In this document: piece after piece, positions 8,428 to 15,720 of the stretch
Position numbering within the stretch: the stretch's first letter is position 1
Layout: the number at the start of each line of letters is the position of its first letter
From: Sediminimonas qiaohouensis DSM 21189
GTDB lineage: Bacteria > Pseudomonadota > Alphaproteobacteria > Rhodobacterales > Rhodobacteraceae
DNA: 64,000 nt
Direction of reading: 5' to 3'
Assembly: GCF_000423645.1 (NCBI RefSeq)
Contig: NZ_AUIJ01000010.1
Span: 62,001 to 126,000, forward strand
The notes under the pieces: model-generated
Seen by the model: the letters and a program-made list of their open reading frames with translations, nothing else
The model's database searches: none
Told to the model about the DNA's origin: nothing
Position numbers and translations under genes: made by a program

Positions 8428-8485
8428 GGGGGCGCTGCCCCCATCGCCTGACGGCGATTCCCCGGGATATTTAGGGCCATAAGAA
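8428..8485 (+). repeat. gene-end repeat after the ZIP gene
   Basis: GGGGGC-GCT-GCCCCC hairpin (8428..8442), ATCGCC-TGAC-GGCGAT hairpin (8443..8458), then the tail CCCCGGGATATTT and CATAAGAA. Same architecture as 5721..5779 but on the other strand, each time matching the strand of the preceding gene. Confidence 0.7.
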
Positions 8486-8516
8486 ACATCCGAGCCACGC
8501 ATCCGGACACCGCCCT

Positions 8517-8550
8517 TCATCTTGCCCAAAATACTCCCGCCGGAGGCGCC
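8517..8550 (-). repeat. gene-end tail element after trpA
   Basis: On the minus strand CGCCTCCGGCG is followed by GGAGTATTTT and GGGCAAGATGAAG. It lies 78 bp after the trpA stop, in the orientation of trpA. Together with 8428..8485 it gives the converging ZIP and trpA transcripts one element each. Confidence 0.65.
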
Positions 8551-8627
8551 CGAGCCGGCGCCCGCAGGGCAAAGGCGAGACATGATCTGGTGCGGCGCAG
8601 CCGCGCGCCGCTGGATACGGCCAGCGT

Positions 8628-9419
8628 TCAAGCGCGATGTGCGCCGCCCGACAGGCCCGCGACGAAGTTCAGCACCTCGTTCACCGGGCGACCCTTGGCC
8701 AGTTCGCCCACGATGGCACTGCCCACCACGCAGCCATCCGCGACGCCCGCGATCGCCTCGGCCTTTTCGGGCGAGTTGATGCCAAAGCCCACGATCACGG
8801 GCAAATCGGTCTGCGACTTGATACGCGCCACCTCGGGGGCCACGTCGGCGGCTTCGGCCTCGGCCGATCCGGTGATCCCGGTGATCGACACGTAGTAGAC
8901 AAAGCCGCTGGTGTTCTCCAGGACCTTGGGCAGGCGCTTGTTGTCGGTTGTCGGCGTCGCCAACCGAATGAAGTTCAGCCCCGCCTTGGCCGCCGGAATG
9001 CACAGCTCCTCATCCTCCTCGGGCGGCAGGTCCACCACGATCAGCCCGTCGATCCCCGCCGCGCGCGCATCGTCCAGAAACCGAGCGACGCCGCGGTTGT
9101 AGATCGGGTTGTAATACCCCATCATCACGATCGGCGTCGTGTCATCGCCCTTGCGGAACTCGGCCGCCATGTCCAGCGTCTTTTGCAGGGTCTGCCCCGC
9201 CGCCAGCGCCCGCTGACCCGCCAACTGGATCGTCGGCCCGTCGGCCATCGGATCGGTGAACGGCATGCCCAGCTCGATCACGTCCACGCCTGCACCCGGC
9301 AACCCCTTCACCAACTCCAGCGAGGTGTCGTAATCGGGGTCCCCCGCCATCACGTAGGCAACGAAAGCTTTCTTGCCCTGCGCGCGCAGGTCGGCGAATT
9401 TGGCGTCGATACGGGTCAT
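8628..9419 (-). CDS. trpA: tryptophan synthase alpha subunit
   Basis: 263 residues from the ATG at 9419 ([12 protein letters not shown]). It cleaves indole-3-glycerol phosphate to indole and glyceraldehyde-3-phosphate. Both catalytic acids are present at the standard numbering, E49 (VIELGMPF) and D60 (PMADG). [11 protein letters not shown] segment supplies the phosphate-binding region near the C-terminus. The partner trpB is not adjacent but 11 kb away at 20536..21783 on the same strand. The gene is divergent from ychF. Confidence 0.97.
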   Translation of the reverse strand: MTRIDAKFADLRAQGKKAFVAYVMAGDPDYDTSLELVKGLPGAGVDVIELGMPFTDPMADGPTIQLAGQRALAAGQTLQKTLDMAAEFRKGDDTTPIVMMGYYNPIYNRGVARFLDDARAAGIDGLIVVDLPPEEDEELCIPAAKAGLNFIRLATPTTDNKRLPKVLENTSGFVYYVSITGITGSAEAEAADVAPEVARIKSQTDLPVIVGFGINSPEKAEAIAGVADGCVVGSAIVGELAKGRPVNEVLNFVAGLSGGAHRA

Positions 9420-9557
9420 GTTGCTGGTCCTTGCTGATCGGCTCGCCCCGATGTGCCGCAAAAGCGCGGCAAACTCAATCGCTGATGCACGCCGCCCCCG
9501 CCCTTGTCATGCCCCGCCCCCCGCATTAAGAGCGGCGCAAACCAAGGAGGGCGCGAC

Positions 9558-10655
9558 ATGGGTTTCAAAATGGGCATCGTCGGGTTGCCGAACGTGGGCA
9601 AGTCCACATTGTTCAACGCGCTGACGCGCACTGCCGCCGCGCAGGCGGCGAATTTCCCGTTCTGCACGATCGAGCCCAATGTCGGCGAGGTCGCCGTGCC
9701 CGATGCGCGCCTTGACACGCTGGCCCGCATCGCCGGCTCGAAAACCACGATCCCCACGCGCATGACCTTTGTCGATATCGCCGGCCTGGTCAAAGGCGCC
9801 AGCCGCGGCGAGGGGCTGGGCAACCAGTTCCTGGCCAATATCCGCGAGGTCGACGCCATTGCCCACGTGCTGCGCTGTTTCGAGGATGGCGATGTCACCC
9901 ATGTCGAGGGCCGCGTCGATCCGGTGGCCGATGCCGACACGATCGAGACCGAGCTGATGCTGTCGGACATGGAAAGCATCGAGAAACGCCTCGCCGGGCT
10001 GGCCCGCAAGATCAAGGGCGGCGACAAGGATGCCGTGCAACAGGACCGTCTGCTGCGCGCCGCGCTCGACGCGCTCAACGATGGCCGCCCCGCCCGCACC
10101 GTCGCCGTGGACGAGGACGACGCCAAGGCGTGGCGGATGCTGCAACTGCTGACGGCCAAGCCGGTGCTCTATGTCTGCAACGTGCCCGAATCCGACGCCG
10201 CCACCGGCAACGCCCAATCTGAGCGCGTCGCCGAAATGGCCGCCGCGCAGGGCAATGCACATGTCGTGATCTCGGCCCGGATCGAGGAAGAGCTGTCGCA
10301 GCTCGACGCCGAGGAAGCGGCGATGTTCCTCGATGAAATGGGCCTGCAGGAGCCGGGGCTGGATCGTCTGATTCGCGCGGGCTACGAACTGCTGCACCTC
10401 GAGACGTTCTTTACCGTCGGCCCCAAGGAGGCCCGCGCCTGGACCATCCCCACCGGCACCCAGGCCCCCAAGGCCGCCGGCGTGATCCATGGCGATTTTG
10501 AGCGCGGCTTCATCCGCGCCGAAACCATTTCCTTTGATGATTTCATCGCCCATAACGGCGAACAGGGCGCCAAGGAAGCGGGCCGCATGCGCGCCGAGGG
10601 CAAGGCCTATGTTGTCAAGGACGGCGACGTGCTGCACTTCCTGTCCAACACCTGA
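9558..10655 (+). CDS. ychF: redox-regulated ATPase YchF (OLA1 family)
   Basis: 365 residues. The start at 9558 has AAGGAGG seven bases upstream (9544..9550); an upstream in-frame codon at 9504 adds nothing conserved. The Obg-like domain shows GLPNVGKST (G1, residues 9-17) and [16 protein letters not shown] (G3), followed by a helical insert and the C-terminal TGS domain ([25 protein letters not shown]). YchF binds ATP, associates with ribosomes and is linked to oxidative-stress responses. In many bacteria it follows pth; here pth is 5.5 kb away. Confidence 0.97.
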   Translation: MGFKMGIVGLPNVGKSTLFNALTRTAAAQAANFPFCTIEPNVGEVAVPDARLDTLARIAGSKTTIPTRMTFVDIAGLVKGASRGEGLGNQFLANIREVDAIAHVLRCFEDGDVTHVEGRVDPVADADTIETELMLSDMESIEKRLAGLARKIKGGDKDAVQQDRLLRAALDALNDGRPARTVAVDEDDAKAWRMLQLLTAKPVLYVCNVPESDAATGNAQSERVAEMAAAQGNAHVVISARIEEELSQLDAEEAAMFLDEMGLQEPGLDRLIRAGYELLHLETFFTVGPKEARAWTIPTGTQAPKAAGVIHGDFERGFIRAETISFDDFIAHNGEQGAKEAGRMRAEGKAYVVKDGDVLHFLSNT

Positions 10656-10686
10656 GCGAAGGGGCGCCGGCAAAAGGCGGCCCGCC

Positions 10687-10730
10687 GATGCGCTGCGCCC
10701 TGCGCGCGCTATTTCGTGCAGGGCGCTGTA
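10687..10730 (+). repeat. dispersed intergenic repeat A, terminal module only (A2)
   Basis: GATGCGCTGCGCCCTGCG, then CGCGCTATTTCGTGCAGGGCGC, corresponds to the last module of the copy at 20278..20480 with few mismatches. GCGCCCTG and CAGGGCGC can pair as a stem. It lies 31 bp after ychF. Confidence 0.6.
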
Positions 10731-10787
10731 TGAGATGTCCGCTCAAGGCCAGTACCATCCACGTATTGAGCAGCAGCGAACGCCCGG

Positions 10788-10863
10788 TCAGGCCCGCCGC
10801 CGCGCCTCGATCCGGTTGGTCAACCGGCCACCGCCCGGTGCAGCAGGATCGTTGGCGCCGCCA
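10788..10863 (-). pseudogene. frameshifted fragment of an ABC permease 3' end (duplicate of the thiX terminus)
   Basis: About 75 bp closely match the last 76 bp of the permease gene at 12658..12733, including the stop codon. Read on the minus strand both encode ILLHRAV and then, after a one-base deletion in this copy, NR(I/V)EARRRA-stop. It is too short to function. The copy lies in the same orientation as the intact gene, on the far side of the LuxR/Asp-rich gene cluster, so the two copies flank that 1.8-kb segment as diverged direct repeats. Confidence 0.7.
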
Positions 10864-10881
10864 ATCGCGCGCCGGGCCGGG

Positions 10882-11412
10882 TCAGTCTTGCTCCCGCGCA
10901 TCTTCGACGCCGGGCAGGGCGTCGCCGATCAGGTCTTCGATGAACAGGCCCAGCAACTGGGCCCGGCCCGAAACGCCCGCCTTGCGGTAGATCGCGTTGG
11001 ACTGCGCCTTGACCGTCCCTTCCGAGGTATTGCGTAGCCGCGCAATTTCCTGCGTGCTCAGCCCCTTTACCGAGAACAGCGCCACGTCGCGTTCCGCCGG
11101 GGTCAGCCCCCAATCGCGGAACTGATCGTCAAGAAGATCCATGAACGCGCCAGACGCGGCGCGCAGCCGCCCTTCGACCCGCCGGTGACTGCGCAGGGTG
11201 TGGGCCACAGCCAACCCGCCGAACCCCACCCCCGTGACAAGGCCCAACGCCGCGCCAAGTTCCATGACCTCGCGCAGGTGCCAGCTCATTGGCGCGACAT
11301 TCAGGCCCAGGATGGTCACAACAATGTCCGAGACGAAAAACAGGGCGCAAGCGACCTGGATAACGAAGAACAAGATGACCAGCGGCGGAATCAACATGGG
11401 GCAACATGACAT
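10882..11412 (-). CDS. membrane-anchored LuxR-type regulator
   Basis: 176 residues. Two hydrophobic helices (about 8-35 and 47-70) precede a LuxR/GerE helix-turn-helix: LTPAERDVALFSVKGLSTQEIARL, split here by eye into about residues 102-160 and ending GVSGRAQLLGLFIEDLI. There is no receiver or acyl-homoserine-lactone domain, so the signal is probably sensed in or at the inner membrane. It is the last gene of an apparent operon, 33 bp after the first Asp/Gly-rich protein gene. The start is uncertain (11412 or 11397; neither has a strong ribosome binding site). Target genes are unknown; the two secreted proteins upstream are obvious candidates. Confidence 0.8.
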   Translation of the reverse strand: MSCCPMLIPPLVILFFVIQVACALFFVSDIVVTILGLNVAPMSWHLREVMELGAALGLVTGVGFGGLAVAHTLRSHRRVEGRLRAASGAFMDLLDDQFRDWGLTPAERDVALFSVKGLSTQEIARLRNTSEGTVKAQSNAIYRKAGVSGRAQLLGLFIEDLIGDALPGVEDAREQD

Positions 11413-11445
11413 GCGTGAGATTGCTTCAACCTGAACGCCCGCGGG

Positions 11446-11916
11446 TCAATCGCCATCGCCGCCATCGCCGTCACCGTCGCCATCGCCGTCACCTCCGTCG
11501 CCGTCTCCATCTCCTCCTTCGCCATCCCCACCGTCACCGTCACCGTCGCCGCCATCACTATCGCCGCCGTCGCTATGACCCGCGCCGCTGTCGCCGCCGC
11601 CATCCGCGTCGCCATCGCCGAAAATCGCATCGCCCAGAATATCCACAAGGCCCTTGCCCGGCTCCGCATCAGTGGCACGCGACATGTCTCGCAAGACCTC
11701 TCCGGTATTGGGGTTGACGACGATGACCCGTGTCATGTTGCCCTTGCGCGCCTCGAACCGCGCGCGCCCCAGCAATGTGCGCGACATGTCGATATCGCGA
11801 TATCCCTGCGCGCTCAGTTGCCGCTCAACCGAAGCCCGCAACGTTTGGGCATGCGCAGAGGATACCAGCAACGCGAGCATCATACCGGAAACGAACAGAA
11901 CCAATCGCGTTGCCAT
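11446..11916 (-). CDS. secreted PepSY-like protein with Asp/Gly repeat tail
   Basis: 156 residues from the ATG at 11916, which has AGGAGA upstream; an upstream start would put charged residues before the signal peptide. Residues 1-23 form a signal peptide ending SSAHA. A small domain of about 55 residues follows (SVERQLSAQGYRDIDMSRT, then RVIVVNPNTGEVLRDM), resembling a PepSY-like unit. The last 55 residues are almost only Asp and Gly with a few Ser, Glu, Ala, in GDGDGD patterns that could bind Ca2+ or other cations. The DNA of the tail is a degenerate 6/9-bp repeat prone to slippage. It shares tail type and operon with the next gene upstream. Function unknown. Confidence 0.72.
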   Translation of the reverse strand: MATRLVLFVSGMMLALLVSSAHAQTLRASVERQLSAQGYRDIDMSRTLLGRARFEARKGNMTRVIVVNPNTGEVLRDMSRATDAEPGKGLVDILGDAIFGDGDADGGGDSGAGHSDGGDSDGGDGDGDGGDGEGGDGDGDGGDGDGDGDGDGGDGD

Positions 11917-11997
11917 CTCTTCTCCTGTCACGAAGACCCGCGCCCTGAAATAGGCGCGGGTCATTTCCCTTTCACTCATGCGACCGCAGGCGCCGCC

Positions 11998-12483
11998 TCA
12001 GTCACTATCGCCACCGTCGCCATCACCGTCGCCGTCACCGTCGCCACCGTCACCGTCGCCACCGTCGCCGTCACCGCCATCGCTGTCGCCACCGTCGCCA
12101 TGGCCGCCATCGCCACCGTCGCCATGGCCGTCATTGTCACCCGAATCATCGCCGCCATGATCATCGTCGCCGTGATCATCGTCGCCGTGATCATCGTCGC
12201 CGTGATCGTCACCGTGATCATCGTCGCCGTCGTTGTCGTCATCGTCACCTGCGCCGGCGGTGCCTGCGGTGCCAGTCCCGCTCGCCGAGGCTGTGGCGAC
12301 ACCGCCTTCGAACATGTCGCGCCCTGAAACACTGGTTCCCGTAGCGGCCCCCGTTCCGGTCGTGGCATTCGCTGCGTCGGCGGCTCCGGTTGCCGTTCCT
12401 GTCGCAGTGCCCGTCGCCTGTGCCTGCGCCATGGCCGAGCTGGCCATCACAAGGGCCGTGGTCATCATCAAAATGCGTTTCAT
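11998..12483 (-). CDS. secreted low-complexity Asp/His/Gly-rich protein
   Basis: 161 residues. A signal peptide (about 1-21, ending SSAMAQA) is followed by an Ala/Thr/Gly-rich stretch (TGTATGTATGAA), then roughly 80 residues of DDDHG pentads (GDDDHGDDDHGDDDHGG) and GDGGDGDGG repeats to the end. There is no cysteine or recognisable fold. The Asp/His pattern suggests binding of divalent metals outside the inner membrane; this is inference. AAAGGAA precedes the start. It is the first gene of a three-gene cluster with 11446..11916 and the membrane LuxR gene. Base composition follows the repeats, so codon-use tests for transfer are not informative. Confidence 0.7.
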   Translation of the reverse strand: MKRILMMTTALVMASSAMAQAQATGTATGTATGAADAANATTGTGAATGTSVSGRDMFEGGVATASASGTGTAGTAGAGDDDDNDGDDDHGDDHGDDDHGDDDHGDDDHGGDDSGDNDGHGDGGDGGHGDGGDSDGGDGDGGDGDGGDGDGDGDGDGGDSD

Positions 12484-12598
12484 GTCGTGTTCCTTTCACG
12501 TGTCTGGGATCAACCCGAAACGCAGGTCGCGTTCCGGCTGTCTCAACACGCCACATGGCTGTGCATTCATCCATTGACCCGGAGTTTAGCAATCGTGG

Positions 12599-12637
12599 CA
12601 TAAACCCAACAAATAAATCCATAAACTCAGGTTTATG
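12599..12637. promoter_or_regulatory. CATAAAC operator-like sites upstream of the Asp-rich gene cluster
   Basis: A perfect inverted repeat CATAAAC-TCAG-GTTTATG (12620..12637) and a third CATAAAC half-site 21 bp away (12599..12605). They lie 116-154 bp upstream of the first Asp-rich gene and just after the end of thiX. AT-rich DNA here contrasts with the surroundings. Candidate binding site for the cluster's LuxR protein; unproven. Confidence 0.4.
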
Positions 12638-12657
12638 CGGCCAAGGACGCCTACCGC

Positions 12658-13395
12658 TCAGGCCCGTCGCCGCGCTTCAACCCGGTTTGCCAGGCCATCC
12701 ACCGCCCGGTGCAGCAGGATCGTCAGCGCCGCCACCACCAGCACGACCGCGAACATCAGATCGATCTTTGCCCGCCCATTGGCCAGCAGCATCAGGTAGC
12801 CAAGCCCACGCGACGCGCCGACCCATTCCCCGATGATCGCCCCGATCGGCGCATAGACCGCCGCCAGCCGCAGCCCCGACAACAGCCCCGGCAAGGCCGC
12901 GGGCACCCGCACGCACCACATGATCCGGCCCGGCCCAGCGCCCATCACCCGGGCCTGCTCGACCCATCCGCGCGGGGTGGACACCAACGCGTCGAAAAAC
13001 GCCGAGGTGACGGGGAAATAGATAATCAGCAGCGCCATCGCTATCTTTGCCGCCAGCCCATAGCCGAACCATAGCGTAAAGATCGGCGCCAGCGCGAAAA
13101 CCGGCACCGACTGGCTGAACACCAACAGCGGCCGCACCATTCGCCGCGCCGAGGGCGACAGGGCAAGCCCGATCGCCGTGATCCAGCCAAGCACAGCCCC
13201 AAGGGCCAGACCGATCAGCACCTCCGCAATCGTCACAAGCGCGTTCTCGGCCAGCAGCGCGCGGTTCTCCCACAACGCGCCCGCCACGCGCACCGGCCCC
13301 GGCAGGATGTAGGGCGGCGGGCCAAGCACCACGATCGCCCCCTGCCAAAGGGCAAGGCCAAAGAGAACCGGCAAGGCACCCCGCAGCCCCCTCAT
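12658..13395 (-). CDS. thiX: ABC transporter permease, thiamin-pyrimidine (FAMP/HMP) precursor uptake
   Basis: 245 residues, about six membrane helices and the BPD_transp_1 fold; the cytoplasmic EAA-type loop is around LVSTPRGWVEQARVMGAG. It is the last gene of the TPP-riboswitch operon and overlaps the ATPase gene by four bases. Together with ThiY and ThiZ it should import formylaminopyrimidine or hydroxymethylpyrimidine, which TenA then processes. The assignment to pyrimidine rather than another substrate rests on the operon. A degenerate copy of its 3' end lies at 10788..10863. Confidence 0.88.
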   Translation of the reverse strand: MRGLRGALPVLFGLALWQGAIVVLGPPPYILPGPVRVAGALWENRALLAENALVTIAEVLIGLALGAVLGWITAIGLALSPSARRMVRPLLVFSQSVPVFALAPIFTLWFGYGLAAKIAMALLIIYFPVTSAFFDALVSTPRGWVEQARVMGAGPGRIMWCVRVPAALPGLLSGLRLAAVYAPIGAIIGEWVGASRGLGYLMLLANGRAKIDLMFAVVLVVAALTILLHRAVDGLANRVEARRRA

Positions 13396-14120
13396 GCCGC
13401 ATCCAGCAATAACCGAGTGAGCCGGCCAGTAAGGGCCAGCGTATCATCGGCATCCGGCGCACGCGGAAAGGCGCGCGGCGCGCCCGCCGGCACCTCGGAC
13501 ACTCCCGCTGGCGTCAGCAGCACGATATGCTCGCCCAGCCGCGCCGCCTCGGCCGGGTCATGGGTGACGTGCAAGACGGTCCGCCCGCGTAGCTCGGCCG
13601 CGGCCAGCTCCTGCATCCGCGCGCGGTTGGCCACGTCGAGCGCCGAGAACGGCTCGTCCAGCAGGACAACGGGGCAATCCTCGAACAGGGTCCGCGCCAG
13701 CGCCGCGCGCTGCCGCTGCCCGCCCGACAGCGCATGCGGCTTGCGCCCCGCCAGACCGTGCAGCCCGACCCGTTCCAACAGCCGCGCCGCGCCCGCGTGA
13801 CCCCTTCGCTCGCGCCGCAGCCGCGCGCCAATAGTGACGTTGTCGCGCGCCGTCAGCCACGGCAACAGCAGGTCCGACTGCGCCATCAACGCCACCCGCC
13901 CGGCCAGCGGCGCGCCATCCCCGGCCTCTGCCGTTCCGTCCAGCAGCAGGTCATCGCCCAACCCGGCAAAGCAATGCAGCAGCGTCGATTTACCCACCCC
14001 CGACGGGCCCAGCAGGCAGGTCCACCGCCCCGCCGCCACGCTTAGCGACATTGGCGCCAGCACCTGCGCCGCGCCCGACAGAACCCGCCCCGAAAACCGC
14101 AGGCCCGGCGGCGCGGTCAC
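13392..14120 (-). CDS. thiZ: ABC transporter ATP-binding protein, thiamin-pyrimidine precursor uptake
   Basis: 242 residues from a GTG at 14120 that overlaps the tenA stop (GTGA) behind a TGAGG; an ATG at 14141 is possible and adds seven residues. Walker A GPSGVGKST (about 38-46), signature LSGGQRQRAA, Walker B VVLLDEPFSALD and the switch histidine in VLHVTHDPAEA are all intact. It pairs with the ThiX permease and the ThiY binding protein. The fusion of start and stop codons on both sides indicates coupled translation across the operon. Confidence 0.9.
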   Translation of the reverse strand: MTAPPGLRFSGRVLSGAAQVLAPMSLSVAAGRWTCLLGPSGVGKSTLLHCFAGLGDDLLLDGTAEAGDGAPLAGRVALMAQSDLLLPWLTARDNVTIGARLRRERRGHAGAARLLERVGLHGLAGRKPHALSGGQRQRAALARTLFEDCPVVLLDEPFSALDVANRARMQELAAAELRGRTVLHVTHDPAEAARLGEHIVLLTPAGVSEVPAGAPRAFPRAPDADDTLALTGRLTRLLLDAA

Positions 14121-14788
14121 GGCCTCAGCCCCATATCCCAAAACCCGATCTCAAGGCGCGTCGCGGTGGTAAACGTCCGGCATAGCTGCGGCCAGCGCGG
14201 GCTGCCTTGCGGCGCCGGGCCCAACCGCCGCTCTGCCGCGCCATCGATCAGCGCGCCAACATCGGCGCATAGCGCCTGGTACTCAGCCCCGCCATAGGTG
14301 CCGATCCACTCGGCATAGGGCGCACCCCCGGCCTGCGCCGCCAGCCGCGCGCCGATCTCGCCATAGCCAAGCACACAAGGCGCCAGCGCCGCCAGCAGAT
14401 CCATGAAGTCGCCCGAATGCCCGGCATCCAGCACGAACCGCGTATAGGCGAGGTTCTCGGCCCGCTCCTCGGCCTCGACCAATGCCGCCTCGTCTATCCC
14501 GGCGGCGGCGCAGGTGCGTACATGCAGGCGCAACTCGTCATCGATCAGGGCCTTGGCCGTCGCCGCGCAGGTCCGCATTTGCGCGACGGTTTCGGCCTTT
14601 GTCACCGCCAGCGCCCAGGCGCGCGAGAAATGCAGCAGGAAGATGTAATCCTGAACCAGGTAATGCAAAAAGGCCGCACGCGGCAGGCTCCCATCGCCCA
14701 ACCCGCGCACGAAATCGTGCCGGACATACCCGGCCCATGTTTCGCCCGCGGCCTCGCGCCAATGCTGAAACGTGCGGCCATAGCTCAT
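14117..14788 (-). CDS. tenA: thiaminase II/aminopyrimidine aminohydrolase TenA
   Basis: 223 residues, all-helical TENA/THI-4 fold. The catalytic cysteine is C138 (LAPCVLGYGEIG) and the conserved C-terminal acid is E213 (RLEIGFWDM). TenA hydrolyses aminomethyl-pyrimidine products of thiamin breakdown to hydroxymethylpyrimidine. Flanked in the operon by thiY and thiZ, it points to salvage of base-degraded thiamin: import by ThiXYZ, conversion here, phosphorylation by ThiD. Both ends overlap neighbouring genes by four bases. Confidence 0.93.
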   Translation of the reverse strand: MSYGRTFQHWREAAGETWAGYVRHDFVRGLGDGSLPRAAFLHYLVQDYIFLLHFSRAWALAVTKAETVAQMRTCAATAKALIDDELRLHVRTCAAAGIDEAALVEAEERAENLAYTRFVLDAGHSGDFMDLLAALAPCVLGYGEIGARLAAQAGGAPYAEWIGTYGGAEYQALCADVGALIDGAAERRLGPAPQGSPRWPQLCRTFTTATRLEIGFWDMGLRP

Positions 14789-15720
14789 CCGTCCGCCCCC
14801 GGCATAATGGCAAGGCCCGACACCGGCCGCACCGCATCGATCAGGCCCGCGCCGTACAGGAATTCCTCGAATCGCACATAGCGCCCCGGATCAAGCGCCG
14901 CAGGGCGCAGCGCGAACCGCGGTAGCGTGTCGGCCCATGCCCGCGCGTTCAGCTCGTCGTCCAACTCCCTGGAGGTGGCCGCGAATATCTCCCAGCTGTC
15001 CTGTGGATGGTTGACGATGTATTGAACCGCCTCCTCGGTCGCGGCAAGGAACCGCTCGACCTGACCCGCATCCATATGCGCAGGGTTCGCAACGTAGATC
15101 AGCTCGTCATAGGGCGGCACGCCCTCCTCCTCTGGGTAAAAACAGCGCCCCTCGACGCCTTCGATCTCCATCTGGTTCAGCCCGAAATTGCGGAACGCGC
15201 CGATCACCGCATCCACCTGCCCCGACATGAGAGAAGGCGACAGGGACCAGTTCACATTGACCAACTCGATATCCGCCATTCCCAGTCCGGCGGGCTCTAG
15301 CATCGCCGACAAAAGCGCCTCCTCGACGCCGGCGACCGAAAAGCCCACCTTGCGCCCTTCCAGATCGGCGATCTCCGCGATCGGGCCGTCCTTGCGCACC
15401 AGAAGGCAGTTGAGCGGCGTCGCGACCAACGTGCCAACCCGCCTGAGCGGTAGCCCCTCGGCCACCTGCAGGTGCAGTTGCGGCTGGTAGGAAATCGCCA
15501 GGTCCGCCTTGCCGGCGGCGGCCATCTTAGGCGGATCGGCGGGATCGGCGGGCGCTATGATCTCGACCTCAAGGCCCCGCTCGGCAAACAGGCCGGTTTC
15601 CTGCGCGATGATGATCGGCCCGTGATCGGGGTTCACGAACCAATCCAGCGCGACGGTCATCTTATCCTGCGCCAGCGCGGGATGCGGCAATAATAGAAGG
15701 GCAAGAAGCAGTTTTTTCAT
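14785..15720 (-). CDS. thiY: ABC transporter substrate-binding protein for thiamin pyrimidine precursor (NMT1/THI5-like)
   Basis: 311 residues from the ATG at 15720. A signal peptide (MKKLLLALLLLPHPALA, then AQ) leads into an NMT1/THI5-like periplasmic domain (TVALDWFVNPDHGPIIIA, ISYQPQLHLQVAEG). It binds formylaminopyrimidine or a related pyrimidine in the periplasm and delivers it to ThiXZ. No lipobox cysteine is seen, so the protein is soluble. The start overlaps the thiF stop (ATGA) and the stop overlaps tenA, tying transport to the thiazole genes upstream. Confidence 0.9.
   Translation of the reverse strand: MKKLLLALLLLPHPALAQDKMTVALDWFVNPDHGPIIIAQETGLFAERGLEVEIIAPADPADPPKMAAAGKADLAISYQPQLHLQVAEGLPLRRVGTLVATPLNCLLVRKDGPIAEIADLEGRKVGFSVAGVEEALLSAMLEPAGLGMADIELVNVNWSLSPSLMSGQVDAVIGAFRNFGLNQMEIEGVEGRCFYPEEEGVPPYDELIYVANPAHMDAGQVERFLAATEEAVQYIVNHPQDSWEIFAATSRELDDELNARAWADTLPRFALRPAALDPGRYVRFEEFLYGAGLIDAVRPVSGLAIMPGADG

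Noticed and set aside
11446-12250. Repetitive tracts considered as a CRISPR array
   Set aside because: The repeats are 3-9 bp codon-level units without spacers and lie in frame inside two signal-peptide proteins.
12658-14788. thiX/thiZ considered as a nitrate/sulfonate-type ABC importer
   Set aside because: The families overlap in sequence, but the operon with tenA, thiY and the TPP riboswitch settles the pyrimidine-precursor assignment.
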